A stretch of 21,576 nt of DNA. Source: an uncultured Lachnospiraceae bacterium. GTDB taxonomy: Bacteria > Bacillota > Clostridia > Lachnospirales > Lachnospiraceae. A model generated the notes under the pieces. It ran no database searches. It was given only the letters and a program-made list of their open reading frames with translations, and was not told the origin of the DNA. Both the position numbers and the translations under genes were made by a program. The stretch lies in NCBI GenBank assembly GCA_958446555.1, contig CAUCWU010000006.1, forward strand, positions 1 through 21,576, given 5' to 3'. Of the stretch, positions 1 to 8,443 are shown piece by piece (within the stretch, counting starts at the first letter, position 1; every line of letters begins with the position of its first letter).

Positions 1-1065
1 TGGAAGTTAATGAATGAACTGAAACAAAAAATAGTAGATGATACTTATCAGGCAGGTGATAAAATGCCGTCGGAGAATGAACTAGCAGCTTCCTACCAGG
101 TCAGTCGTCACACAGTTCGAAAAGCACTTGCCCTTTTGGAACACGAGGGCTTTATCTATGCAATCCACGGAAAAGGTACGTTTTGCTCGGAGCTAGGACG
201 GCATACCAAAACCTCACGGAACATAGCGGTTGTGACGACCTATCTTTCTGACTATATTTTTCCGTCTGTGATTCAGGGAATCGATCAGGTGATGACCGAT
301 AATGGCTACAGCATTCTGCTAAAGAATACAAAAAACTCCTCCAGTGCAGAGGGAAAATGCTTGGAGGAGCTTCTCTCGAAAGATATCGAAGGATTGATCA
401 TCGAGCCGAGTAAGAGTGAAATTTATTGTCGCCATATTGCTCTGTACAAAAAATTAGACGAATTCCATATCCCATATGTGTTTATTCAGGGAACAATGGA
501 ACAATTAAGTGACCGCCCATATGTGATGATGGACGATTTTAAAGGTGGATATTTAATCACAAAATATTTGCTCTCCTTGGGACATCGGAAAATACTTGGT
601 ATGTTTAAGGCAGATGACAGGCAGGGAATAGAAAGGCATCGCGGGTATGCAAAAGCGCTTCAAGAGTACGGAGTTTTCTACGATCCCGACAGGATTATTT
701 GGTTTCACACAGAAGATCGAGCCGTCAAGCCATTTGCGCGCCTTCGTTCAATGGTAACGCAAAACATTCCATTTGACAGCGTTGTCTGCTACAACGACCA
801 GATTGCAATCAAGACAATTCAGACATTGTCTCAGCTTGGCCTTCGTGTGCCAGAGGACATCTCAGTGACCGGATACGACAATTCCTTTCTAGCCGAAAAT
901 TATCAAGTTGGCCTGACAACCATCGCTCATCCACACGAGAGATTAGGCGAGATCGCAGCAAAGCTCTTACTCGATTTAATGCAGGAAAAAACACTCTCCC
1001 TCGCCGACCGTCAGATCGTCATCGAGCCGGAGCTAATCGAGAGAGAATCTTGCAAACCTAGGTAA
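1..1065 (+). CDS. araR: AraR-type arabinose repressor, 5' end off the window
   Basis: Transcriptional repressor of the GntR/LacI hybrid type, closest in remembered sequence to Bacillus subtilis AraR, which represses arabinose genes and releases DNA on binding L-arabinose. The first ATG in view (position 10) gives 351 residues: a GntR winged helix (PSENELAASYQVSRHTVRKAL, then HGKGTF) followed by a LacI-type sugar-binding domain from about residue 70. AraR-like stretches include LSDYIFPSVIQGI, GLIIEPSKS, GMFKADDRQGIERHRGYAKA and VPEDISVTGYDNS. The frame stays open to base 1, and AraR proteins normally carry about a dozen further residues before this point, so the true start probably lies upstream of the window and no ribosome site is visible. 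The arabinose genes it should control are not in view. Its identity as a GntR/LacI regulator is very firm; arabinose as effector is inferred from similarity. Confidence 0.88.
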   Translation, partial: WKLMNELKQKIVDDTYQAGDKMPSENELAASYQVSRHTVRKALALLEHEGFIYAIHGKGTFCSELGRHTKTSRNIAVVTTYLSDYIFPSVIQGIDQVMTDNGYSILLKNTKNSSSAEGKCLEELLSKDIEGLIIEPSKSEIYCRHIALYKKLDEFHIPYVFIQGTMEQLSDRPYVMMDDFKGGYLITKYLLSLGHRKILGMFKADDRQGIERHRGYAKALQEYGVFYDPDRIIWFHTEDRAVKPFARLRSMVTQNIPFDSVVCYNDQIAIKTIQTLSQLGLRVPEDISVTGYDNSFLAENYQVGLTTIAHPHERLGEIAAKLLLDLMQEKTLSLADRQIVIEPELIERESCKPR

Positions 1066-1072
1066 AAATTTC

Positions 1073-1107
1073 AATACCACTTTACGCAAGCCGCGAAAAG
1101 TGGTATT
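1073..1107 (+). terminator. Hairpin after araR, weak terminator or operator
   Basis: Perfect 11-bp inverted repeat, aataccacttt and aaagtggtatt, separated by 13 bases, starting 8 bases after the araR stop. The run after the stem (attgtatct) is only partly T-rich, so this is a mediocre intrinsic terminator. It lies 80 bases before iorA, so it could also be a protein-binding dyad in the ior promoter region. It does not resemble the B. subtilis AraR operator as I remember it. Confidence 0.45.
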
Positions 1108-1186
1108 ATTGTATCTAACGGCATTTACTGATTTAAAGTGCAATAGTTTACCGCGTCAATGCGGAAATGAAAGGAAAAATAGATAA

Positions 1187-2953
1187 ATGAGACAGCTAAT
1201 GTTAGGAAACAAGGCACTCGCAAGAGGTCTGTATGAGGGCGGCTGCAGTATTGTATCAAGCTATCCGGGAACTCCGAGCACAGAGGTGACAGAGGAAGCG
1301 GTCAAGTTTGAAGAAATTTACTGCGAGTGGGCACCAAATGAAAAGGTTGCGCTAGAGACAGCGTTCGGCGCATCGCTAGCAGGAAAAAGAAGCTTCTGTG
1401 GTATGAAGCATGTAGGTTTAAATGTTGCAGCAGATCCGCTTTTTACTTGCTCCTATACCGGAGTAAACGGTGGATTGATTATCTGTGTGGCAGATGATCC
1501 AGCGATGCATTCATCTCAAAATGAGCAGGATTCCAGACACTATGCAATCGCAGCAAAGGTGCCAATGCTAGAGCCAGCAGATTCTGCAGAAGCCTGTGAG
1601 TTTGCAAAGGCAGCTTATGAAATTTCAGAGGAGTTTGACACACCAGTTATCATTCGCATGTGCACAAGAATTGCGCATTCACAGAGCATTGTTGATACGA
1701 AAGAGCGTGTCTGTCCGCCGACAAAGTTATACGAAAAAAATGTCAGAAAGTATGTCATGACACCGGCCAATGCGATTGCGCGTCACCCGTTTGTTGAGGA
1801 GAGAACGGCACGTCTGGCTGAGTTTGCCAATACCAGCTCGCTAAATCGCGTGGAAAAGGGAAGTGAGCCAATCGGAATCATCACTTCTTCAACCTCCTAC
1901 CAGTATGTGAAGGAGATTTTTTGCGATCACGTCAGCATTTTAAAGCTGGGAATGGTCAATCCGCTTCCAGAAAAGTTACTATTAGACTTTGCCAAGGGAA
2001 AAGAGCTGTTGCTGGTTGTGGAAGAGCTTGATCCAGTGATTGAAACCTACTGCAAGAGCTTAGGTCTTTCGGTTCACGGAAAAGATGTACTTCCGATGAC
2101 AGGTGAGTTTTCACAAAATCTGCTTGCAGAAAAGCTAAGTAAAGCATTTCCAAAGCTTGCTGAACTAATAGGAACAATTCCGTCAGGCAGAAAACTTGAT
2201 GAAGAGATTCCAGGTCGTCCGCCGGTGATGTGCGCTGGATGCCCACACCGTGGATTATTCTATACATTGTCAAAGAATAAATGTACCGTGCTTGGCGATA
2301 TCGGCTGCTATACACTTGGTGCAGCTGCGCCGTTATCTTCCATTGATATGACACTTTGCATGGGTGCATCTGTCAGCGCAATCCATGGTTTTAACAAGGC
2401 GCTCGGAGAAGAGAGTGAGAAGAGAACAGTTGCAGTAATCGGTGATTCCACATTTATGCATTCTGGAATGACTGGACTTGCGAATATCGCATACAATCAG
2501 AGTAACTCCACCGTTATCATTTTGGACAACTCAATTACTGGAATGACTGGACATCAGCAAAACCCGACGACAGGCTATAATATCAAGGGTGATCCGGCCG
2601 GAAAGATTGATTTGGAAAGTCTGTGCCGTGCGATGGGCATTCGCCGTGTCACTGTTGTCGATCCATACGATTTGGATGCGTGTGACCGCGCTGTAAAGGA
2701 AGAGCTTGCAGCCACAGAGCCGTCTGTTATCATCAGTCGTCGTCCGTGTGCACTGTTAAAATATGTAAAGCATAAGCCTGCTCTTGTTGTCGATCAGAAC
2801 AAATGTGTTGGCTGTCGCGCCTGCATGAAGCTAGGCTGTCCGGCAATCAGCATTCGAGGCAAAAAGGCAATGATTGATGCAACACAGTGTGTTGGCTGTG
2901 GTGTCTGCAGTAAGCTGTGCCGTCCGGGTGCATTAGGGGAGGTAACAAAATGA
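1187..2953 (+). CDS. iorA: Indolepyruvate:ferredoxin oxidoreductase, alpha subunit
   Basis: Large catalytic subunit of the TPP- and Fe-S-dependent enzyme that oxidatively decarboxylates aryl-pyruvates (indolepyruvate, phenylpyruvate, hydroxyphenylpyruvate) to aryl-acetyl-CoA, reducing ferredoxin. The protein has 588 residues, normal for IorA. Order: pyrimidine-binding domain at the N-terminus (SSYPGTPSTEV at 24-34, NEKVALETAFGAS with Glu56 as the likely TPP glutamate), GCPHRG at 351-356, the TPP diphosphate motif GDS at 419-421 with Asn448, and a C-terminal 2x[4Fe-4S] ferredoxin domain. The first cluster is Cys540, 543, 546, 551 (CX2CX2CX4CP) and the second Cys568, 571, 574, 578 (CX2CX2CX3C). 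These slightly shortened spacings are usual in IorA. The start is supported by MRQLMLGNKALARG, which matches the family N-terminus. The stop overlaps the iorB start as ATGA, so the subunits are translationally coupled. Confidence 0.95.
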   Translation: MRQLMLGNKALARGLYEGGCSIVSSYPGTPSTEVTEEAVKFEEIYCEWAPNEKVALETAFGASLAGKRSFCGMKHVGLNVAADPLFTCSYTGVNGGLIICVADDPAMHSSQNEQDSRHYAIAAKVPMLEPADSAEACEFAKAAYEISEEFDTPVIIRMCTRIAHSQSIVDTKERVCPPTKLYEKNVRKYVMTPANAIARHPFVEERTARLAEFANTSSLNRVEKGSEPIGIITSSTSYQYVKEIFCDHVSILKLGMVNPLPEKLLLDFAKGKELLLVVEELDPVIETYCKSLGLSVHGKDVLPMTGEFSQNLLAEKLSKAFPKLAELIGTIPSGRKLDEEIPGRPPVMCAGCPHRGLFYTLSKNKCTVLGDIGCYTLGAAAPLSSIDMTLCMGASVSAIHGFNKALGEESEKRTVAVIGDSTFMHSGMTGLANIAYNQSNSTVIILDNSITGMTGHQQNPTTGYNIKGDPAGKIDLESLCRAMGIRRVTVVDPYDLDACDRAVKEELAATEPSVIISRRPCALLKYVKHKPALVVDQNKCVGCRACMKLGCPAISIRGKKAMIDATQCVGCGVCSKLCRPGALGEVTK

Positions 2954-3537
2954 CAAAGAATATTATGATCGTCGGTGTCGGCGGACAGGGATCGTTACTG
3001 GCAAGTAAGCTTTTGGGATGGCTTTTACTAAATGAAGGCTATGATGTAAAGGTTTCTGAAGTGCACGGTATGAGCCAGAGAGGCGGAAGTGTTGTCACCT
3101 ATGTGAGATTTGGCGAGAAGGTGTATTCACCGATTATAGATAAGGGCGAGGCAGATTTGATTGTCTCCTTTGAAAAGCTTGAGGCAGCCCGCTATCTGGA
3201 TTATTTAAAGCCAGATGGCACAGTGGTTGTCAACACACAGCAGATTGATCCGATGCCGGTTGTGACAGGGGCAACTGTCTATCCGCAGGACTTAATCGAG
3301 AAGATGAAAGCAGCTGGTGCAAATGTGGATGCGATGGATTGTCTGACACTTGCAAGAGAGGCAGGATCTGAGAAGGCTGTCAATTTGGTCCTTCTTGGTC
3401 GCCTATCAAGACACTATGACATTCCACTTGAACATTGGCAGGCTGCGATTGAGGCATGTGTGCCAAAGAAGTTTCTTGAGATCAACCAGAAAGCCTTCCT
3501 TCTGGGACGAAATACAAAGCTGGATGGCGAAAACTAA
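2950..3537 (+). CDS. iorB: Indolepyruvate:ferredoxin oxidoreductase, beta subunit
   Basis: Small (gamma-domain) subunit that pairs with IorA. The protein has 195 residues, normal for the family. The N-terminal glycine-rich motif IMIVGVGGQGSLLASKLLG and the following EVHGMSQRGGSVVTYVRFG are diagnostic of the pyruvate/ketoisovalerate oxidoreductase gamma domain. I chose the ATG at 2950 over an in-frame ATG 33 bases upstream inside iorA: it starts the conserved MTKNIMIVGVGGQG, overlaps the iorA stop as ATGA, and has ggggagg 7 bases upstream. The next gene begins 18 bases downstream. Confidence 0.95.
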   Translation: MTKNIMIVGVGGQGSLLASKLLGWLLLNEGYDVKVSEVHGMSQRGGSVVTYVRFGEKVYSPIIDKGEADLIVSFEKLEAARYLDYLKPDGTVVVNTQQIDPMPVVTGATVYPQDLIEKMKAAGANVDAMDCLTLAREAGSEKAVNLVLLGRLSRHYDIPLEHWQAAIEACVPKKFLEINQKAFLLGRNTKLDGEN

Positions 3538-3555
3538 ACAAAGGGGAAAAAGAAA

Positions 3556-5190
3556 ATGCCTGTAACTGATTTGCTGGAGCGAAATCATAAATTGTACGGA
3601 GATGAGGTCGCTTTGGTGGAGCTAAATCCGCTGATGAAGGATACAAGAAAGACAACTTGGAAGGAGTATGATCTGGTTCAGCAGACCTCCCCAGTTGCCT
3701 ATCGAAGAGAGATTACATGGAGCGTTTTTGATGAGAAGGCGAACCGTGTTGCCAACATGCTTTTAGGCCGTGGCATCAAAAAAGGAGATCGCGTTGCGAT
3801 TTTGATGTTCAACTGTCTGGAATGGCTTCCGATTTATTTTGGAATTTTAAAGACGGGCGCAATTGCGGTTCCGTTTAACTTCCGTTTCTCAGCAGATGAG
3901 ATTCAATACTGTGCCGATTTGGCTCAGGTTCATATTCTGTTCTTTGGCTCTGAATTTATTGGTCGAATTGAGTCAATTGCCGATGAGCTGCAAAAAGGTC
4001 GTCTGCTAATCTATGTCGGAGATGGTTGTCCAACCTTTGCAGAGAGCTATAGGGAGCTGGTTGCAGACTGCTCAAGCCAGGCGCCTCTTGTTCGACTTGA
4101 GGAAGAGGACGATGCGGCAATCTATTTTTCATCTGGTACGACCGGATTTCCAAAGGCCATTTTACATAATCACGAGAGCTTGTCTCAGGCGGCACAGATG
4201 GAGCAAAAGCACCATTTGACCAGCCGTGATGATGTCTTTTTGTGCATCCCGCCTCTGTACCATACCGGAGCAAAATTTCACTGGATGGGCAGCTTATATG
4301 CAGGAAGTAAGGCAGTCCTTTTGAAAGGTACCACACCAGAGATTATTCTCGATGCTGTCTCAAAGGAGCAGTGCACAATTGTCTGGCTTTTGGTTCCGTG
4401 GGCTCAGGATATTTTAGCCGCTCTTGACAGAGGAGATATCAAGCTAGAAGACTATAAGCTTGACCAGTGGAGACTGATGCACATTGGTGCCCAGCCGGTT
4501 CCACCGTCATTAATTCGCCGCTGGAAGCAGTATTTTCCACACCACAAGTATGATACCAATTATGGCTTGTCTGAGTCCACCGGTCCTGGCTGTGTGCATC
4601 TTGGACTTGATAACATTGATAAAGTTGGTTCCATCGGTATTCCAGGCTATCGCTGGTCCTGTAAAATTGTCGATGAAAGTGGCAACGAGGTCAAGCAGGG
4701 CGAGGTTGGTGAGCTTTGTGTCAAGGGTCCTGGTGTGATGACTTGCTACTATAACGATCCGAAAGCGACAGCTGAGACACTCAAAAACGGTTGGCTCTAC
4801 ACTGGAGATATGGCAATGCAGGACGAGGATGGCTTCTACTTCCTCGTTGACCGAAAGAAAGATGTCGTCGTCAGCGGTGGTGAGAATATCTATCCAGTTC
4901 AGATTGAGAATTTCCTAAGTGCCTATGAGAAGGTGCAGGATGTCGCAGTCATTGGACTGCCTGACAGCCGTCTTGGTGAGATCACGGGAGCTGTCATTCA
5001 AGTAAAAGATGGTATGGAATGCACAGAAGAAGAGATTAATGAGTACTGTCAGAAGCTGCCTCGCTATAAGAGACCAAAGAAAGTTATCTTTGCCGAAGTG
5101 CCGCGCAATGCAACCGGAAAGATCGAAAAGCCGGCCCTTCGAAAGAAATATGGTGCTGAGCATCTGGTTGCACAGCAGAATCTAGCTTAA
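3556..5190 (+). CDS. AMP-forming acyl/aryl-CoA synthetase
   Basis: Adenylate-forming ligase (ANL superfamily, 544 residues) that activates a carboxylic acid with ATP and joins it to CoA. Core motifs are complete: phosphate loop YFSSGTTGFPK at 190-200, NYGLSESTGP at 335-344, YTGD with Asp418, the hinge DRKKDVVVSGGENIYP at 432-447, and catalytic Lys522 in RNATGKIEK. No signal peptide or membrane segment is seen, so it should be cytoplasmic. It lies 18 bases after iorB on the same strand and is probably in the same operon, which points to an aryl-acetate (indoleacetate, phenylacetate or hydroxyphenylacetate) as substrate rather than a fatty acid. That is inference from context: the acid-binding pocket cannot be read by eye. 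A fatty-acid or benzoate-type ligase is the alternative. Its 3' end overlaps the convergent exporter gene by 9 bases. Confidence 0.88.
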   Translation: MPVTDLLERNHKLYGDEVALVELNPLMKDTRKTTWKEYDLVQQTSPVAYRREITWSVFDEKANRVANMLLGRGIKKGDRVAILMFNCLEWLPIYFGILKTGAIAVPFNFRFSADEIQYCADLAQVHILFFGSEFIGRIESIADELQKGRLLIYVGDGCPTFAESYRELVADCSSQAPLVRLEEEDDAAIYFSSGTTGFPKAILHNHESLSQAAQMEQKHHLTSRDDVFLCIPPLYHTGAKFHWMGSLYAGSKAVLLKGTTPEIILDAVSKEQCTIVWLLVPWAQDILAALDRGDIKLEDYKLDQWRLMHIGAQPVPPSLIRRWKQYFPHHKYDTNYGLSESTGPGCVHLGLDNIDKVGSIGIPGYRWSCKIVDESGNEVKQGEVGELCVKGPGVMTCYYNDPKATAETLKNGWLYTGDMAMQDEDGFYFLVDRKKDVVVSGGENIYPVQIENFLSAYEKVQDVAVIGLPDSRLGEITGAVIQVKDGMECTEEEINEYCQKLPRYKRPKKVIFAEVPRNATGKIEKPALRKKYGAEHLVAQQNLA

Positions 5191-6252
5191 AATTACTTCA
5201 TGTAAAGTAAAATACCATTTCGTCGGCGCAAGCCACGACAAAACTTTGTACCCTGGAATGAAATCTCCAAGATCCATTAAAACCGGAGAGTACAAAAGAC
5301 AAAATAGTAAAATCACTGGAATCAGCGCATCAAAGGCGAGCGATGATTTTATGATCTGGCCTAAAAGTGTACAGAGGATGCTACACAGCGCAGAAAAAAC
5401 AATCAAAAGTGCAAGCTCTGCGATAAGCGTTACATTTACTGGGGCGACAGAGCCGATGATAAGTGCAAGCAAACCAAAAACAGAAAGAAACAGAGCTGGA
5501 AGATAGCTATACAAAAAAGGGACAAACCATTTTTCGTCTGGACGGCGAAGAAGGAAGCGTCCCTTTTTTGCGTCGTGGCGAAACTGGGAGCTGCCGGCAA
5601 GAGCAGCTAGTAAGATCAGTAAAACCACAAGCCCCCTGACAGGAATCTGAAACAGGGCCTGATCATCATAGAAGCTTTCTGGGACATCCTCATAGACAAC
5701 ATGAAAGACGGGTGTGTTTTCCTTCTCGTAGGCATAATGCTCATCGACAGATTGTCTTAGTTCATCTCCTGTTAACGAAACAACATCATTTTCTGCGATA
5801 TAGTCTGCAAGCATTGTCTTAGCATACTCCTCGAAAATGGCATTGAAAATCGCCTCATTGACAACAGCAGTTAAAACAGTGGACGGAGAGGTGTATACGG
5901 CAATGCAATCTTTGCTGCCAGCTTGCAATTGCTTTTCTAAATCATTTGGAAAAACATATCCGCACTCAGACTTTCGAAGAGAGACATCCTCCTCTAAGTA
6001 CGATAGTGATGATGAGCGATAAAAACGGTACAAACCATCGTCAAGTGTCTCAAGGTGAGAGAGAACCGTCTTTGTCATCTCATCTGGATTTTCACAGTAC
6101 AGCCCAATCTGAATGACCTCGTGGCGGTTGGCAGTTTGAAAAGCGGCCACACCGACGAGAACAAGAACAGCGCCAATGCACCAGAGAGATTTCTTTTTTA
6201 TTGTATAGCGGGAAAGAAATGAAAACCATGCAAAAAGTGATTTTCGATTCAT
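5182..6252 (-). CDS. ABC-2 type exporter permease (distal)
   Basis: Membrane subunit of an ABC-2 type exporter, about 356 residues. An N-terminal membrane segment (SLWCIGAVLVLVGVAAF) is followed by a large predicted extracytoplasmic domain and then several C-terminal membrane segments (VRGLVVLLILLAALAGSS, SYLPALFLSVFGLLALIIG, LIAELALLIVFSALCSILC, LAFDALIPVILLFCLLYSP). It ends with LSWLAPTKWYF, like the usual ABC-2 permease ending. The frame is open farther upstream, but the start at MNRKSLF (6252) is preferred because it has AAGGAG 6 bases before it and forms an ATGA overlap with the preceding permease. Substrate unknown. The extreme 3' end overlaps the convergent CoA-ligase gene tail to tail. 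Confidence 0.82.
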   Translation of the reverse strand: MNRKSLFAWFSFLSRYTIKKKSLWCIGAVLVLVGVAAFQTANRHEVIQIGLYCENPDEMTKTVLSHLETLDDGLYRFYRSSSLSYLEEDVSLRKSECGYVFPNDLEKQLQAGSKDCIAVYTSPSTVLTAVVNEAIFNAIFEEYAKTMLADYIAENDVVSLTGDELRQSVDEHYAYEKENTPVFHVVYEDVPESFYDDQALFQIPVRGLVVLLILLAALAGSSQFRHDAKKGRFLLRRPDEKWFVPFLYSYLPALFLSVFGLLALIIGSVAPVNVTLIAELALLIVFSALCSILCTLLGQIIKSSLAFDALIPVILLFCLLYSPVLMDLGDFIPGYKVLSWLAPTKWYFTLHEVILS

Positions 6253-7547
6253 CAGTGTCTCCTTTCTATCTGCGACTTTCCATGAAATTTGTGAGCATTT
6301 GTCTTTTTTCGTGCACCGATACCCAGTGCAATTATAATAAGAAGAAATGCCTCTGCAAATAGCCATGTAAAATCAGAAGCTGCAATATCTTGTCCAAACT
6401 GCCAGAAAATACAAGCTTTTAATTGGCTTCCAGGTAGTGAAGCGCTTACACCTCTTAATAGATCTGGCAAGAATGCAGATGGAATCAGGCAGCCTGACGC
6501 ATACATAATAAGAAGAGATAAGGCAAAGGTGACAATCATGCAAGCCTGCTTGTTGCGGCAAAACCGGCAGATCAAAAGAGAAAGTGCGCAGGAAAAACTT
6601 GCACAGATCATGCAGGAGAAAAGTGCACGGCTAATTGAAAAGAAAGAGACGATTCCAATTGTATAGCAAATTCCACCTAAAGCAATGCATCCCACGAAAA
6701 AGATCAGCCATTCGCAGACAAAAGCAGCTGAGAAATCAGCAAGCGTACAAAAAGCGTCTGAAAGACCAAGTCTTGTCAAGGCAGCCGGTACCGAGCGGTT
6801 TGGTGCGACAAAAAAGAAGCACAGATTGATGCCAAAAAGTAAAAACAAAAGGGCAAGTCCGCTGCACAGATAGCCGACAAGAACTAGGTCAGAAGCATTT
6901 CTAGCACTTGAAGCTAATTTTATCGAAAACAGATCATCTCTCGCTAAAACTGTGCTGATATACAGATCATTTAGCTGAGAGTTTGCGGTATCCTGCTGTT
7001 TTTCAGTTGCACCAAAGTCATCATAAATTTCATACAGTGCATAGACACCGGTCTGAGAGCTTGCAACCATCTGAGAGAGACTATCCACGATCTGGCGAAA
7101 GATAATTGTCTCAAGACTAGGTTCGCCCGGATACAGAATGCGAGCTGGAAGATCATTGCTTCCACTCATGATCGTGTGAATCATACCCTCAGGGATGATA
7201 ACGGCAGCCTTTGCCTCGCCAGATTCCAGCATTGCCCTTGCCTCATCCTCTGATGTTGTCTGCTTGATTGACACCATCGACGATAAGCTTTCCATATTGG
7301 AAACCATGCCAAGCGCAAGTGTATAGTGAAGACCAGCACCTTTCGGCATGACAAATACGACGTTAAATCGGGAAGCTGTTGTCGTGTCATCATTTTTATT
7401 TACAAATGTAAGACCATAGATTGCAGCAGCACAGATCACGCCAAGAAGAACAAGTCCAGCTAAAAGCTTTCCCAAACGGCGAAAACAGCGTGTCCATGTG
7501 AATGCAAAGTAGGCTTTTTTCTGATTATTTTTTGAATTTAAACTCAT
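6252..7547 (-). CDS. ABC-2 type exporter permease (proximal)
   Basis: Second ABC-2 permease of the same operon, 431 residues. It has a membrane segment near residues 28-48 (LLAGLVLLGVICAAAIYGL), then an extracytoplasmic region of about 170 residues with the usual ABC-2 pattern of repeated polar segments and AAVIIPEGM, then about five or six membrane helices (VLVGYLCSGLALLFLLFGI, FVCEWLIFFVGCIALGGIC, CMIVTFALSLLIMYASGC and others). The substrate is unknown; family members export drugs, peptides or cell-envelope components. Both ends are coupled by ATGA overlaps: its start overlaps the ATPase stop and its stop overlaps the next permease start. The two permeases differ in sequence and probably form a heterodimer. 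Confidence 0.82.
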   Translation of the reverse strand: MSLNSKNNQKKAYFAFTWTRCFRRLGKLLAGLVLLGVICAAAIYGLTFVNKNDDTTTASRFNVVFVMPKGAGLHYTLALGMVSNMESLSSMVSIKQTTSEDEARAMLESGEAKAAVIIPEGMIHTIMSGSNDLPARILYPGEPSLETIIFRQIVDSLSQMVASSQTGVYALYEIYDDFGATEKQQDTANSQLNDLYISTVLARDDLFSIKLASSARNASDLVLVGYLCSGLALLFLLFGINLCFFFVAPNRSVPAALTRLGLSDAFCTLADFSAAFVCEWLIFFVGCIALGGICYTIGIVSFFSISRALFSCMICASFSCALSLLICRFCRNKQACMIVTFALSLLIMYASGCLIPSAFLPDLLRGVSASLPGSQLKACIFWQFGQDIAASDFTWLFAEAFLLIIIALGIGARKKTNAHKFHGKSQIERRH

Positions 7548-8218
7548 GATAAGTATTCAATAATCTCCTTTACTGGTGTATCGGAAGAAAGCTCAGTCGC
7601 GAGTCCTTCCTTTAACAAAATCAGTTTGCTGCAGATAGCAAAATCGGCTTCATCATGTGTTGCAAGAAGAACCGTGTTTCCCTGGGCGCAGTACCATCTG
7701 ATATAATTTCGAATGTCTTCCTTGCAGACAAGGTCCAAAGCTGCATCTGGCTCATCAAGAAGAAGTAAAGACGGACGAGAGGCAAGCGCACAGGCAATGC
7801 TAAGCCTTTTTTGCATACCGCCGGAGAGCGCCTTCACTTTTTTGTTCAGAAATGGTTCAATCTTTAATAAGGAAAGAAAGCCATCCTTTAGGTCGTCCTC
7901 AATCGAATACTCGGTGGCACTGTACCAGAGTTTTAGATGATCCATCGCTGTCATATCAGGAAACAGCGGATTGTTCTGTGCGACATAGCCGATTTTAGTA
8001 GACTGAAGAGACGGATTTTTTAGTAGATCCTTTTCGTCAAAAAAGATCTTCCCACCATCTGGCGTATCAGTTCCAGAAAGAATATGAAGAAAAGTTGATT
8101 TTCCGCAGCCGTTCGGACCAAGAAGGCCAATGCACTCGCCAGGTGCCGCGTCAAAGGAGATGCCTTTTAGGACTTGCTGCTTTTTATAGGATTTTGAGAT
8201 TTCTTGTATTGATAGCAT
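7544..8218 (-). CDS. ABC exporter ATP-binding protein
   Basis: Nucleotide-binding subunit that powers the two downstream ABC-2 permeases; about 224 residues, normal for the class. Motifs: Walker A GPNGCGKST at 34-42, Q-loop near YVAQNN, signature LSGGMQKR at 131-138, Walker B LLLLDEP at 151-157, D-loop-like DAALD (usually SALD), and switch His188 in ATHDE. The start at 8218 (MLSIQEI) is preferred over an in-frame ATG 12 bases upstream, because GGAG lies 6 bases before it and the earlier ATG has no Shine-Dalgarno sequence. It is the first gene of the three-gene minus-strand operon and overlaps the next start as ATGA. Confidence 0.92.
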   Translation of the reverse strand: MLSIQEISKSYKKQQVLKGISFDAAPGECIGLLGPNGCGKSTFLHILSGTDTPDGGKIFFDEKDLLKNPSLQSTKIGYVAQNNPLFPDMTAMDHLKLWYSATEYSIEDDLKDGFLSLLKIEPFLNKKVKALSGGMQKRLSIACALASRPSLLLLDEPDAALDLVCKEDIRNYIRWYCAQGNTVLLATHDEADFAICSKLILLKEGLATELSSDTPVKEIIEYLS

Positions 8219-8238
8219 AATATACTCCATTCTAGTTG

Positions 8239-8280
8239 AGTGTTACTTTTACTTTTTCAGTATAGCATAAAAGTAACACT
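8239..8280 (-). promoter_or_regulatory. 13-bp dyad bracketing the ABC exporter promoter
   Basis: Perfect 13-bp inverted repeat, agtgttactttta at 8239-8251 and its complement at 8268-8280, with 16 bases between. On the minus strand the spacer contains an extended -10, TGCTATACT (8259-8267). The likely transcription start falls near 8252, so one arm sits just upstream of the -10 and the other at about the first transcribed bases. The matching -35 (around 8282-8287, TTTTCG) is poor. The geometry suits an operator for a dimeric repressor or activator, such as a GntR/YtrA-type regulator. No such regulator is adjacent in the window. Confidence 0.55.
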
Positions 8281-8307
8281 ACGAAAAGAGAACTCTCACG
8301 TTTTTCC

Positions 8308-8336
8308 TTTACAACAACTTTGGCTTATGCTATACT
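8308..8336 (+). promoter_or_regulatory. Sigma-A-type promoter for rfbA
   Basis: TTTACA at 8308-8313, a 17-base spacer, then TATACT at 8331-8336 preceded by TGC (an extended -10). Spacing and hexamers fit a housekeeping promoter, about 100 bases before the rfbA start. The string tatgctatactg also occurs in the divergent exporter promoter on the other strand. Confidence 0.6.
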
Positions 8337-8443
8337 GCGGTTAGAAAATGCCCTTTTGAAGCTGGCACAAAGATGTTCAGGATTCGAAAGAGCAGTGCTT
8401 AAGTAGCACACAAAAAAAGAAAGGTAATAAGGTAGGATTCATT

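Noticed and set aside
1956..2369. 137-codon minus-strand frame inside iorA
   Set aside because: It is a mirror frame of a well-supported coding region; the product has low-complexity, Cys/His/Gln-rich composition and no motif.
5207..5241. Sequence resembling the 1073-1107 hairpin (aatacca, then cgcaagcc, then cga and aaaa)
   Set aside because: It lies within codons for the conserved permease ending LSWLAPTKWYF, lacks the inverted arm, and the likeness is probably chance.
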